Shown here: positions 1 to 7,351 of the stretch, piece by piece | Numbering within the stretch: position 1 is the stretch's first letter | Layout: each line of letters opens with the position of its first letter | Assembly (NCBI GenBank): GCA_964550025.1 | Contig: CAZJYI010000020.1 | Span: 1-64,000, forward strand | DNA: 64,000 nt | Direction: 5' to 3' | From: CAZJYI01 sp964550025 | Lineage (GTDB): Bacteria; Verrucomicrobiota; Kiritimatiellia; UBA8416; CAYOBW01 | The notes under the pieces: generated by a model | Told to the model about the DNA's origin: nothing | The model's database searches: none | The model's input: only the letters and a program-made list of their open reading frames with translations | Position numbers and translations under genes: made by a program

Positions 1-375
1 GATCTCCGCGGGGCCGATCTCCGCGAGGCCGATCTCAGCGGGGCCGATCTCCGCGGGGCCAATCTCCGCGGGGCCGATCTCCGCGAGGCCGATCTCCGCG
101 AGGCCGATCTCCGCGAGGCCTATCTCCGCGGGGCCTATCTCACCGGGGCCTATCTCACCGGGGCCGATCTCACCGGGGCCGATCTCCGCGGGGCCGATCT
201 CACCGGGGCCTATCTCCGCGGGGCCGATCTCACCGGGGCCTATCTCCGCGAGGCCGATCTCCGCGGGGCCTATCTCCGCGGGGCCGATCTCCGCGGGGCC
301 GATCTCCGCGGGGCCGATCTCCGCGAGGCCGATCTCCGCGAGGCCGATCTCCGCGGGGCCGATCTCACCGGGGCG
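1..375 (+). repeat. Tandem 15-bp array, 25 units (coding)
   Basis: There are 25 adjacent 15-mers of pattern (g/a/t)atctcNNcg(g/a)ggcc. Changes are confined to three codons: GAT/AAT/TAT, CGC/ACC/AGC and GGG/GAG. The matching position in the other copy (51068-51142) has five units, so the array is length-variable or was collapsed or expanded in assembly. Confidence 0.95.
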
Positions 376-501
376 ATCCTGTGTGATGCAGACATGGACG
401 GCGCGATGATAATTCATCGCGGCCGTACAGTAATAATCCGATTCGAGTACAAGGAGGAGTACGATGAAGATGAAGACGATCGCGACGATGACGGCCGCTG
501 A
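1..501 (+). CDS. Pentapeptide-repeat protein, 5'-truncated by the window edge (long-array version)
   Basis: The reading frame is open from base 1. It encodes 25 consecutive pentapeptides of form A-(D/N/Y)-L-(R/T/S)-(G/E), then two diverged ones, then a hydrophobic segment and a very acidic tail (EYDEDEDDRDDDG). Pentapeptide repeats fold as a right-handed quadrilateral beta-helix; some family members (Qnr, MfpA, AlbG) mimic DNA and bind gyrase. The N-terminus is seen only in the second copy (50966), which has five repeats in place of these 25 or more. A DNA-mimic or gyrase-protection role is inference from the fold and the acidic surface. Confidence 0.85.
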   Translation, partial: DLRGADLREADLSGADLRGANLRGADLREADLREADLREAYLRGAYLTGAYLTGADLTGADLRGADLTGAYLRGADLTGAYLREADLRGAYLRGADLRGADLRGADLREADLREADLRGADLTGAILCDADMDGAMIIHRGRTVIIRFEYKEEYDEDEDDRDDDGR

Positions 502-631
502 ATTGGAGCAGCACATCGCGGACCTGAACAAGAAGCACCGGGCCCAGATACGCACGCTGGGCTGTCTAATGCGTGCGCGTGCTGCTGAGGAAGTGGCTGC
601 CGAGCCGACCGAGGAGGAGATCAGCGAATGA
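464..631 (+). CDS. Small helical protein, 55 aa
   Basis: ATG at 464 follows a strong GGAGG site and lies inside the end of the pentapeptide gene (stop 499-501). The product has a central basic helix (HIADLNKKHRAQIRTL) and an acidic tail, and looks like a short coiled coil. Family not recognised. The stop overlaps the ATG of the next gene, so the two are probably translated together. Confidence 0.65.
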   Translation: MKMKTIATMTAAELEQHIADLNKKHRAQIRTLGCLMRARAAEEVAAEPTEEEISE

Positions 632-765
632 GTGATGAGCCACGCGACCACGGCGAGGTTGGCGGGTGGTGCGACGAGCATCAGATGCCAGGCACGTGGT
701 GTGCGGTGTGCCAGGAATACACGTATCGGTGTTGCGGTGAGTACGGTACGTGCCAGTGCAGCTAA
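628..765 (+). CDS. Cysteine-rich small protein, 45 aa
   Basis: The start codon overlaps the preceding stop (ATGA). Eight cysteines include WCDEH, WCAVC, RCC and CQC groups, which suggests a small zinc-binding protein. No specific family recognised. An SD-like GAGGAGA lies inside the upstream gene. Confidence 0.65.
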   Translation: MSDEPRDHGEVGGWCDEHQMPGTWCAVCQEYTYRCCGEYGTCQCS

Positions 766-778
766 AGGGAGATGACCG

Positions 779-937
779 ATGAATTCGACGACACGTGCTG
801 AGCGTATCTGCGGCGGCATCATGTTTGGTGTCCTGGCTGGCACGCTCTTGTGGCTCTGTGGTGCTCCGGTGTGGGGCTACGTCGGCGGCGGGGTCGCGAT
901 GTATTTATTCGTATCGAGTCCTAAGAAATGCGAATAG
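779..937 (+). CDS. Small membrane protein, 52 aa
   Basis: ATG at 779 follows AAAGGGAGATGACCG. After a short polar N-terminus the protein is almost wholly hydrophobic (roughly residues 11-46, glycine-rich), ending in a basic SSPKKCE tail. This fits one hairpin or two short membrane segments. Unknown function; it sits in the early small-gene block. Confidence 0.6.
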   Translation: MNSTTRAERICGGIMFGVLAGTLLWLCGAPVWGYVGGGVAMYLFVSSPKKCE

Positions 938-974
938 TCTGCCAGACACAACAGACAGAGGAGGAGATCAAGGA

Positions 975-1523
975 ATGAGTGAGCGCACGGCGGATACAAT
1001 CGAACTTGGCAAGGGCGTAAAGTACGCAAAAGTCTCGACCCGCGTAAAGGCAATTCACGAGGACACAAAGCAGTGTTCGATAGAGACTAGCGTTGAATTC
1101 AAAGATAATCACGCCCTATTCGAGGCAAGGGTCACGACCCCGAAGGGCGTCTATGTTGGCCATTCACTCGGCAAGACGAATCAACACAAGGCATTTGAGA
1201 AGTTGGAAACGATCGCCATTGGGCGGGCGTTGTCGTTTGCCGGCTATTTGGCCAGCGGAGAAATAGCGTCTGCCGAGGAGATGGAAGACATTGTATCTGG
1301 GCAACAACTGAATTCGCTGAAGCTGAAGTACGCTAGAGTTTACGCTGACGACCTCGAAGGAATGGATCGGCCGGCGAAGCAACAGGCGTTTTCCGGGTGG
1401 TGCAAATCCATTCTCGACGAAGAAGCCGAGTACAACGACGTGGAATCGTGGTCGCCAGAATGGTATCAGGCGTGCTGGCGGGAATTGGTGGGGCCGGATT
1501 CTGACGTGCCGTTTGAGGAGTAG
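975..1523 (+). CDS. Phage protein with IGRAL motif, possible recombination or annealing accessory, 182 aa
   Basis: ATG 975 is chosen over the upstream start at 795 because it follows GAGGAGATCAAGGA and the upstream stretch overlaps the 52-aa membrane gene. The core (residues about 20-95: RVKAIHED, SIETSVEF, ALFEARV, then AIGRALSFAGYLASGEIASAEE) matches a widespread phage family with an ETSAIGRAL-type signature found near recombination genes. Its biochemical role is not firmly known; single-strand annealing or ssDNA handling is inference from context, since an exonuclease gene follows at once. Confidence 0.75.
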   Translation: MSERTADTIELGKGVKYAKVSTRVKAIHEDTKQCSIETSVEFKDNHALFEARVTTPKGVYVGHSLGKTNQHKAFEKLETIAIGRALSFAGYLASGEIASAEEMEDIVSGQQLNSLKLKYARVYADDLEGMDRPAKQQAFSGWCKSILDEEAEYNDVESWSPEWYQACWRELVGPDSDVPFEE

Positions 1524-1527
1524 GCAA

Positions 1528-2844
1528 ATGAGCCGAATGCGTAAACGTTTTCTCGACTGCCAGGGAATGTCCGTTGAGGAAATGGAGCAATGGGGGACGG
1601 ACCTGATTCAGTGGCAGCGTTGCATCCTGTGGTACATCGGTGATTTGGCTAGGGCTGCCAGGAGGAAACTGGGGGACGACAACTACAGCCAAGTGTTCCC
1701 GGAAGATTCCAGCCCTGAGCGAATTGCGTACTGGGAAAGTGTCGCAAGGGCTTACCCGAAACCGGAAGACCGCAATCCACTGGCGTCATGGACGACACAC
1801 ATGAGGGCTAAGAACGAGCCCGACCGCATTCAGCGAGTGCAGACCCACGTCGACAACGGTCGGACTTCCGACGAGGCAGCCAAGGCGAATCGGGATGAAC
1901 GCGCGGAGAACAAGCGTCGGTTGTTGGCTGTTGACGTGCCGTATTACTTGCATCGTCAATGGAGTTCTGGGGCTGGCGTGGACGCGGCGGCTGGCGTTAC
2001 TGGATGGGTGCGTCGTACGGTCGAGCGAATGAAGGCCAAGGGCGTGACGGATGTTGTCTGCGCGTTCGATAGCCCGACAAATCACCGCAAGGAATTGACC
2101 AAGGACTGGGACGACAAATACAAGGACCGTCCGCAGAAGGAGCCAGAGCATCTCCAGCAATTGCGATTAGTGTGGGATATGCTCAGAAGCGAAGGGTTTG
2201 CTTGCGTTGTGGTCGACGGCATGGAAGCAGATGACGTGCTGGCTAGCTGTGCGGCGCAATTCGATGGGACTGTCATACTGCTCACAGTGGACAAAGACTT
2301 GCGGCAGTGCCTATCAGCCTCCTGCACTATCCTCTTGGACGTCGAATGGGCAGAAGACGAGCATACCGGCGATGCCACGCCGGTCTACCGCTACTACACG
2401 ATACGCCCACACCCGAAATACAGGACACGGAACCTATTACACGACACTGGCTTGTGGTTAGTTCCACCAGACGACAAGCAAAAGCTCGGCCTGCAATTAT
2501 CTTCGGAGCGTTGGGCTTCCATTCTCGCGGCTGAAGAAGGCACCCCGACATACATTGAAGGGACTGGCCTCGGTCCACGGGAATGGCTTGCGATGCAGAC
2601 ACTTATGGGCGATTCGACGGATGGAATTAAGGGTGCCAAAGATGTAGGCGCGGTGTTGGCGGCCGCGTATATTCGCGCATTCGGCACGGTCGAAGAGGTG
2701 ATCGCCGCGGCCTCGGCAGGGGACAAGCGATTCACGCCGAAGAAACGCGAGGCCGTAATAGCATTCGGGGAGAAATTAGAAGTCACGCGGCAATTGGTCA
2801 CGCTACGGACCGACCTGCCAATCCCCCACACGACAAGGGTGTAG
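1528..2844 (+). CDS. FEN/PIN-type 5'-3' exonuclease with N-terminal extension, 438 aa
   Basis: Metal-binding acidic residues of the flap-endonuclease/T5 D15 family are visible: D136 in LLAVDVPYY, D181 in VCAFDSP, EADD at 233-236, and DKD at 255-257. An H3TH segment follows with MGDSTDGIKG. It should degrade DNA 5' to 3' or cut flaps during replication and recombination. Residues 1-130 form an extra helical domain not normal for phage exonucleases. ATG 1528 is preferred to 1513 because it falls just after the previous stop. Neighbours fit a recombination set: the annealing-like gene before it and an SMC-type ATPase after it. Confidence 0.85.
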   Translation: MSRMRKRFLDCQGMSVEEMEQWGTDLIQWQRCILWYIGDLARAARRKLGDDNYSQVFPEDSSPERIAYWESVARAYPKPEDRNPLASWTTHMRAKNEPDRIQRVQTHVDNGRTSDEAAKANRDERAENKRRLLAVDVPYYLHRQWSSGAGVDAAAGVTGWVRRTVERMKAKGVTDVVCAFDSPTNHRKELTKDWDDKYKDRPQKEPEHLQQLRLVWDMLRSEGFACVVVDGMEADDVLASCAAQFDGTVILLTVDKDLRQCLSASCTILLDVEWAEDEHTGDATPVYRYYTIRPHPKYRTRNLLHDTGLWLVPPDDKQKLGLQLSSERWASILAAEEGTPTYIEGTGLGPREWLAMQTLMGDSTDGIKGAKDVGAVLAAAYIRAFGTVEEVIAAASAGDKRFTPKKREAVIAFGEKLEVTRQLVTLRTDLPIPHTTRV

Positions 2845-2847
2845 ACC

Positions 2848-3195
2848 ATGACCAAGCGAATGTGTTGTAGTGCGGCGATTCGCGACTACCAACGCCTCCA
2901 AGACGCCGAGGCCGTGCAGGCGAATTGGTTTCCGGTAGAGTTTGCAGGACATACGTGGGCCGCGGCCAACAATACGGCAGCGAGTCGCAACGGCGAGTTC
3001 TTCAAAGCGATTCGCGGCGGCCAGCACGAAAGCTTCCTGGAGTTTGCGTATTGCCGGCATGACTGGGTAATCGCCCTATGGTCGTTCGACGAGCGCGTAG
3101 ACTGCGGAGCCATCGCCGCGGAGCACGGCGGCGGCGGGCGTCCTTGGGCTGCGGGGTTTCATTGCAAGGAATTACCGTTTGAATTGGGAGACTAA
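2848..3195 (+). CDS. Stand-alone DHHA1-like domain protein, 115 aa
   Basis: The C-terminal half carries GGGGRPWAAGFHC, the substrate-binding signature of DHHA1 domains normally fused to DHH phosphoesterases such as RecJ or NrnA. The preceding residues read VIALWSFDERVDCGAIAAEHG. No DHH catalytic half is present here or next door. It may bind nucleotides or ssDNA ends as an accessory to the exonuclease upstream. The family assignment rests on the motif only. Confidence 0.65.
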   Translation: MTKRMCCSAAIRDYQRLQDAEAVQANWFPVEFAGHTWAAANNTAASRNGEFFKAIRGGQHESFLEFAYCRHDWVIALWSFDERVDCGAIAAEHGGGGRPWAAGFHCKELPFELGD

Positions 3196-3200
3196 CGACA

Positions 3201-4682
3201 ATGTCGATAATCAACGTGACGGACGCTGGGCCAATCGAGGGCACTTTTTCAATCGACCTTTCGCAAGGCCCGGGAGTTTACGAATTTCGTGGGGCACGTG
3301 GCAGTGGCAAGACGACGTGCATATCGTCGATCGACTGGCTTGCTGGCCACAAGGTTGACGTGACGCTGCACGATGGCGCCGTCAGTGGGAAGATCGAGGG
3401 ATTTGGCGTCGTGGCACCGGTGGGCGGAAGGAAACGCCGCAAGGGTGAATGCGAACTCGACACGATTGATGCGGAGAAATTCAGCCTGACTGACTTGATC
3501 GACCCGCCGGGCAAGACCCCCGAGGTTCGTGACGCACACGCAATCAAGGCGTTGGCGGTACTGTCCGGGGCAAAGGCCGATGCGGAACTGTACTACGAAG
3601 TCTGCGGTGGCCAGAAGGCATATGATGCACTCGGGATCAGCAAGACGACTGATCCGGTATTGCTCGCCACCCGGGTTAAGCAGGCGTTCGACAAGCTAGC
3701 GCGTGAGCGGCAGAACACGGCCGATGCGGAGGCTGACCATGCGTTGCCCTTGGAGCACGTGCCGGACGATCTTGACATGGGCCTATCGTCCGATCTGGAG
3801 GCATTGGGCGAGACCAGGGACGTGGCTCGCGACGAAGTACAGCGACTCGAAGGGCAGGCAAGGCAGGCAAAAGACGATGCCGAGCGGCACGACAAAGCCA
3901 ACGCCGCCATTGAGAAGATTGAAACAGAGTATGATGGACCGACCGAAGAGGAGGCGGCATCCGCGCTAGAGTTATGTGAACTCGCATGGACCGACGCTCA
4001 CGCATTGACTGAAGACCTACGCAGGCAACTTGCCGATGCATCAGAGCAATCGCGGCTCGCCATGGCCAAGGTAGAGAATGCACGCGAAGTGAAGAAGGCA
4101 GCCGAGAACCACGCCGCGTGCCTCGACTCTTGGAAGACACAGGCGGAAGAATCATTGACGCCCGAGCCAACGGTTGCAGAACTGGATGCTGCCTCCGCCG
4201 CTGTCGAGAACGCCACCGAAGCGTACAAACAGGGGATTCGCATTCAGGGCGTGAAGCAGAATCAGGCGAAGGCAAAAGGCCATCGGGAGGCCGCCGAACA
4301 CGCAGAAGAGGAAGCCGCGGCAGCCCGAAACAAGGCCGGCGAGGTGTTCGACGTTCTCGCCCAGTCTTTGCACACCACGCATCTAGCGGTCAAGAGCGTT
4401 GACGGCAGCCCGAGGCTATTCGTCGATCATCCAAAACGTGGCCGGTGTGCATTCGACCGAGTGAATGGTCTCAGTGATGGGGAACGTGTCGACTACACAT
4501 TGCGTGAGTTGCTTCCGCATATTCAATCGCCTGGGCTTCTGCCGATTCCACAGCGTGTGTGGCAAGACCTCCAGCCTGCGGATCGTCAGCAGTTACACGA
4601 GTTGGCCGTCGACAAAAGCCTCTACTTATTTGGGGCGCAAGTGGACGACGGCGAATTGCGTGTGGCCTATTTAGGAGACTAA
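3201..4682 (+). CDS. SbcC/RecF-like P-loop ATPase with coiled coil, 493 aa
   Basis: Walker A is GARGSGKTT at residues 31-39. A long alanine- and glutamate-rich coiled coil spans about residues 160-380, and an ABC-type signature LSDGER lies near residue 420. This is the layout of SMC/RecN/SbcC ATPases, but short. I do not see a classical Walker B DE. A likely role is DNA-end processing with the adjacent nuclease. ATG 3201 follows GGGAGACTAACGACA. The stop is two bases from the next gene. Confidence 0.75.
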   Translation: MSIINVTDAGPIEGTFSIDLSQGPGVYEFRGARGSGKTTCISSIDWLAGHKVDVTLHDGAVSGKIEGFGVVAPVGGRKRRKGECELDTIDAEKFSLTDLIDPPGKTPEVRDAHAIKALAVLSGAKADAELYYEVCGGQKAYDALGISKTTDPVLLATRVKQAFDKLARERQNTADAEADHALPLEHVPDDLDMGLSSDLEALGETRDVARDEVQRLEGQARQAKDDAERHDKANAAIEKIETEYDGPTEEEAASALELCELAWTDAHALTEDLRRQLADASEQSRLAMAKVENAREVKKAAENHAACLDSWKTQAEESLTPEPTVAELDAASAAVENATEAYKQGIRIQGVKQNQAKAKGHREAAEHAEEEAAAARNKAGEVFDVLAQSLHTTHLAVKSVDGSPRLFVDHPKRGRCAFDRVNGLSDGERVDYTLRELLPHIQSPGLLPIPQRVWQDLQPADRQQLHELAVDKSLYLFGAQVDDGELRVAYLGD

Positions 4683-4683
4683 C

Positions 4684-5175
4684 ATGATTCGCAAGCGAAC
4701 CAATTCAAAGGTGCCAGCCAAAGGCCGCCTACGCGACATCGCCGATAAGCTTTGGTCGCTGGCCGTGCGTGCCGATTGGAATTGGAGCTGTGCCGTGTGC
4801 GGCAAGGGAAAGACGGAGGCACACCATATACTGCCGCGACAGCATCAAGCTACTCGGTACACGCTGCGGAATGGCATAGCGCTCTGCGCCACGCACCACC
4901 AATTCGACCCAGACGTCTCGCCGCACCAAACGACGTTTGGTTTTACTGCTTGGATCAATTCGCACTACCCAGAAGTTGGCAGATGGGCGACGGACACAGA
5001 GGAAGCTGGAGACCATAAGCGTTTCGACGGCACAACCAACGCTGATTACTATATCGGAATCATTCGCGGGCTACGTGAATACGTGGAGGCCGAGGACTAC
5101 GATCGCATCGTTGGGAAGAAATTCGGTGCGTATTTGGAGACTGAAGGCCGCGGAAGAGAAGATGAAGTGAACTAA
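4684..5175 (+). CDS. HNH endonuclease, 163 aa
   Basis: An HNH core is clear: CAVCGKGKTEAHHILPR, then NGIALCATHHQFD, giving paired Cys ligands and a His-His catalytic pair. The RBS is AGGAGACTAAC. Phage HNH proteins nick or cut DNA as homing enzymes or in processing. It sits in the recombination block, so an accessory role is possible. The stop overlaps the next ATG (TAATG). Confidence 0.8.
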   Translation: MIRKRTNSKVPAKGRLRDIADKLWSLAVRADWNWSCAVCGKGKTEAHHILPRQHQATRYTLRNGIALCATHHQFDPDVSPHQTTFGFTAWINSHYPEVGRWATDTEEAGDHKRFDGTTNADYYIGIIRGLREYVEAEDYDRIVGKKFGAYLETEGRGREDEVN

Positions 5176-5339
5176 TGCGAATAGAATGGATCGCATTCAA
5201 CGACGGCTACGGAATTGTTGGCTATGGCTGGGAATGTCCGTCGTGCGGACACTACGAGATCATCGGCCCTTACTACGAGGACGTTGTCGAATGCGAGAAG
5301 TGTCATGCGACATTCGACAACCCGGACAAGCCAGACTGA
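5175..5339 (+). CDS. Zinc-ribbon small protein, 54 aa
   Basis: Starts in the TAATG overlap with the HNH gene. Two knuckles, CPSCG and CEKCH, spaced about 20 residues apart, form a classic rubredoxin-like zinc ribbon. Function unknown. Confidence 0.65.
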   Translation: MRIEWIAFNDGYGIVGYGWECPSCGHYEIIGPYYEDVVECEKCHATFDNPDKPD

Positions 5340-5373
5340 AACGGGGCCACCATAACCCAATCGGAGAAAAGCG

Positions 5374-5568
5374 ATGAAACTGTACCAAGAACGAGTGTGC
5401 GCGGAACGTGAGGAACTGGCTCGCAAGCTGGAGCGTCTAGATGAATTCCTAATGGGCGAACACGACGATCTGCCGCCCGATGAATTGGACCGCATGACCA
5501 GGCAACGTCTGATTATGACGTTGTATGTCCAGGTGCTAAACGAGAGGGTCAAGGCTTTCGGTGCGTAA
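5374..5568 (+). CDS. Small helical phage protein, 64 aa
   Basis: ATG follows CGGAGAAAAGCG. The pattern YQERVCAEREELARKLERLDEFL with a second helix ending QVLNERVKAF is that of a very common phage early protein family of unknown function (two-helix coiled coil). Followed by a strong hairpin. Confidence 0.75.
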   Translation: MKLYQERVCAEREELARKLERLDEFLMGEHDDLPPDELDRMTRQRLIMTLYVQVLNERVKAFGA

Positions 5569-5586
5569 CACCGAACAAACCCCAGG

Positions 5587-5624
5587 CCGCCCGGTGTAAG
5601 CCCGCGTGTGCGGGCGCCGGGCGG
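5587..5624 (+). terminator. Strong nested hairpin between early genes
   Basis: CCGCCCGG pairs with CCGGGCGG (8 bp), and inside it GCCCGC pairs with GCGGGC around a GTGT loop. There is no T-run, so it may be a processing or stability hairpin rather than a full intrinsic terminator. Confidence 0.5.
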
Positions 5625-5643
5625 GTTGGAATTGGAGAACACG

Positions 5644-5850
5644 ATGGACTGCAAACACACCCCCAACTGGTCGACGGTACACGTCGCCGACAGCGAGGAG
5701 ACGGATCGCGGAGTCAAGGTGTGGCTCGCCGTGGAATGCAAACGCTGCATGGAAGATGGCCTGATGTTCTTCGAGGAAGGCGACCTTCCTGAAATCGACT
5801 GGGAGGAAGAGGACGACGATATTTCAGTTGACACCGATTCCGAAACCTGA
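5644..5850 (+). CDS. Small acidic protein ending in VDTDSET, 68 aa
   Basis: ATG 5644 follows TTGGAGAACACG. CKH and CKRC pairs suggest weak metal binding, and the C-terminus is strongly acidic. The last seven residues and stop are encoded by the repeated promoter-like module at 5828. Unknown function. Confidence 0.65.
   Translation: MDCKHTPNWSTVHVADSEETDRGVKVWLAVECKRCMEDGLMFFEEGDLPEIDWEEEDDDISVDTDSET
5828..5850 (+). promoter_or_regulatory. Copy of the TTGACAC repeat module without a clear -10
   Basis: TTGACA at 5828 is followed by the same 17-bp spacer as the good promoters, but the expected -10 position reads GCGGAG. It retains the in-frame stop of the upstream ORF. Confidence 0.35.
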
Positions 5851-5862
5851 GCGGAGCGAAAG

Positions 5863-5982
5863 ATGAAAGACGTCGGAGAATTCATAGCTGTCATGATTGT
5901 CGTATGCGTTACGTTCGCAGCCGTGGGCGCCGCTGCTGGGCTTTTCGTCGGCGTGTATAGAGCGGTAGTTGGGTTGTTCTGA
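5863..5982 (+). CDS. Single-pass membrane peptide, 39 aa
   Basis: ATG 5863 follows GCGGAGCGAAAG. Residues 7-38 are hydrophobic and glycine/alanine/valine-rich (one TM). Unknown role. Confidence 0.55.
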   Translation: MKDVGEFIAVMIVVCVTFAAVGAAAGLFVGVYRAVVGLF

Positions 5983-5988
5983 ATTCGC

Positions 5989-6011
5989 TTGACACCGATT
6001 CCGAAACCTGA
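5989..6011 (+). promoter_or_regulatory. Copy of the TTGACAC repeat module, weak -10
   Basis: TTGACA at 5989 has the conserved 17-bp spacer, then TGCGAA, a poor -10. It precedes the zinc-ribbon gene at 6038. Confidence 0.35.
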
Positions 6012-6037
6012 TGCGAATCGATTTGGGAGACGTGACG

Positions 6038-6328
6038 ATGCCTATATGCTGTAGCGAGAGATGCGACACTGCGTTTTGCCCGCACTGTGGTGCGTTAGTT
6101 AATAACAGGGGGCCACTGAACGGGCTGTTGCGACACGTTAATACGCAGGCACAGGCTGCCCGCCGCAATAGCGATCGCCGTGTGGCAAGGTATCGACATC
6201 TAACGCAAGAGGACGGCGTGGACCGTTCACACAAAATCACAAAGGCATCGAAGGCTGCCGATAAGTGGCAAGGATGGTTGACGGCGTTGTCTGAGCTAAT
6301 GGACCTTGACACCGATTCCGAAACCTGA
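6038..6328 (+). CDS. Zinc-knuckle protein ending in LDTDSET, 96 aa
   Basis: ATG 6038 is chosen over 6011 because it follows GGGAGACGTGACG, while 6011 lies in the repeat module. Cysteines CC-x3-C-x4-FCPHCG form a zinc site in the first 20 residues; the rest is basic and helical. The C-terminus is read through the promoter module at 6306. Confidence 0.65.
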   Translation: MPICCSERCDTAFCPHCGALVNNRGPLNGLLRHVNTQAQAARRNSDRRVARYRHLTQEDGVDRSHKITKASKAADKWQGWLTALSELMDLDTDSET

Positions 6329-6334
6329 TAGGAT
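6306..6334 (+). promoter_or_regulatory. Sigma70-type promoter P1 for leader RNA 1
   Basis: Perfect -35 TTGACA (6306-6311), 17-bp spacer, -10 TAGGAT (6329-6334). The expected start is near 6341, where the first arm of leader helix S1 begins. It overlaps the end of the upstream ORF. Confidence 0.8.
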
Positions 6335-6340
6335 TGCGGT

Positions 6341-6443
6341 TGAAGGACAGTAAACCATGCGAACCACGCCCCCCCGTTGCCTGAACTCTTCGGCCATCTG
6401 GCCGGCACTGTTCCTTCACTAGGCGGCGGGGCGGGTGTTTTTT
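6341..6443 (+). ncRNA. Leader RNA 1: crossed-helix attenuator or small RNA
   Basis: S1: 6341-6350 (TGAAGGACAG) pairs with 6408-6418, one bulge. S2: 6366-6382, containing seven Cs, pairs with 6421-6438 as about 17 bp with one bulged C, and runs into T6 (6438-6443). The S2 5' arm lies in the S1 loop, so S1 and S2 form an H-type pseudoknot or exclude each other. A small GGCC-ATCT-GGCC hairpin is nested in the S1 loop. S2 plus the T-run resembles an intrinsic terminator lying 4 nt before the GGAGG of the next gene. Confidence 0.65.
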
Positions 6444-6458
6444 CGTTGGAGGTGCCGA

Positions 6459-6710
6459 ATGGCTGGACAGAGCATCGCAAGCGGGCTGATTCGGTTATTT
6501 ACGGAATTCCCGTGCGTAGGAACAGGCGATCCAGGTTTCTCTGTGGAGATGCCAGAGGAATTAGGAGAAGCCAGTTATGCCTTGGTCGTCAAGAACATCG
6601 AATTCCGTCGGAGATGCATGAATCAGGGGTTCGACAATTTGCTGGAACTGCTGGCATTGCATCACGCACACCAGCAGAAACCAAAGGCTCCGGAAGAGGT
6701 GACCGAATGA
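6459..6710 (+). CDS. Small hypothetical protein, 83 aa
   Basis: ATG 6459 follows TTGGAGGTGCCGA, directly downstream of leader RNA 1. Mostly helical C-terminal half with a His-rich patch (ALHHAHQQ). No family recognised. Expression probably depends on read-through of the leader hairpin. Confidence 0.65.
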   Translation: MAGQSIASGLIRLFTEFPCVGTGDPGFSVEMPEELGEASYALVVKNIEFRRRCMNQGFDNLLELLALHHAHQQKPKAPEEVTE

Positions 6711-6880
6711 CGCGCGAAGATGACTTATACCGAGTGAACCCAAATGGGGTCGAAATCAGGCACGGCTTGGATGACTACGACGATGTGACATTTCTGGTCT
6801 CAAATTGCGATAGCGACGAGACTGCATCCAACGGGTGCGTGAACTACTCGCCATATTGGGAGGCGACACGGAATGACCTT
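6707..6880 (+). pseudogene. Small acidic ORF that lacks its own stop (possible frameshift)
   Basis: An ATGA overlap with the preceding gene starts MTREDDLYRV, a plausible acidic protein to about residue 55. The frame then stays open through a region that reads as alanine/arginine/cysteine-rich shadow of the 6873 gene, and only stops at 7351. The TGA at 6874-6876, overlapping the next ATG, would be the natural end but is out of frame. A single-base indel would explain this. It reads the same in the second copy. Confidence 0.4.
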
Positions 6881-7076
6881 CTCTCAGATATGGGACCAGC
6901 TCAAACGCAAGCAGCCGAAGCTGGAGAATTCCGAGGCCACGATGGAGATCACTGCCGGGAACCTGCGGAAGCTCCTGCGGCAGGTCTACGACCAAGGGCG
7001 GAATTCTGTTGCACGGTTATCGCAACAGCGATCTGTCGAGCGGCGATTCGCCGATCTATTCGGAGGCGGGAAATGA
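6873..7076 (+). CDS. Small helical protein, 67 aa
   Basis: MTFSQIWDQLKRKQPKLEN then a helical arginine-rich tail. The stop overlaps the next ATG (ATGA). This resembles small phage proteins of unknown function that sit in early operons. It is preferred over the overlapping frame because of its normal composition. Confidence 0.65.
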   Translation: MTFSQIWDQLKRKQPKLENSEATMEITAGNLRKLLRQVYDQGRNSVARLSQQRSVERRFADLFGGGK

Positions 7077-7351
7077 ACAGGTTGGTTCTGAAATGGGGGA
7101 CCGTCAAGGCATGGGACCTGGAAACTGACGACGCACGTGCGGCGTTCCAGAAGTGGGCCAGCTACGGCATGTGCATGAGTGCAGTGCGGCATCGCGACAC
7201 CCCAGAGCAGCGGCAGGCGTTGCTAGCGGTGATTGATTGCATGGATGAAATCACGCTCGACTTGGAAGGACGGACAGTGTCGCGTGACGAGGCGAAGGAA
7301 TACGTCAGGACGTACGGGAGAACTTCCGTTGACACCGATTCCGAAACCTGA
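7073..7351 (+). CDS. Hypothetical protein ending in VDTDSET, 92 aa
   Basis: ATG 7073 follows GGAGGCGGGAA. Alpha/beta composition (MNRLVLKWGTVKAWDL start, CMDEITLDLEGRTVSRDEAKEY). Family not recognised. The last residues and stop come from the promoter module at 7329. Confidence 0.65.
   Translation: MNRLVLKWGTVKAWDLETDDARAAFQKWASYGMCMSAVRHRDTPEQRQALLAVIDCMDEITLDLEGRTVSRDEAKEYVRTYGRTSVDTDSET

Noticed and set aside
1..375. CRISPR-like repeat array
   Set aside because: 15-bp units with no spacers, in frame, encoding pentapeptides.
795..974. N-terminal 60-residue extension of the IGRAL gene
   Set aside because: Lies over the 52-aa membrane gene and has no SD; the ATG at 975 has a strong one.
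928..978. 16-aa ORF between 779 and 975 genes
   Set aside because: Too short to support; overlaps both neighbours and could be chance.
5186..5377. 63-aa + strand ORF
   Set aside because: Out-of-frame overlap of the 54-aa zinc-ribbon gene at 5175, which has a TAATG start and two CxxC pairs.
5172..5894. 240-aa minus-strand frame
   Set aside because: Serine/arginine-rich shadow of three well-supported + strand genes.
6377..7351. 324-aa + strand ORF
   Set aside because: Starts inside leader RNA 1 and runs through other genes in the wrong frame; only its last 92 residues (from 7073) look real.
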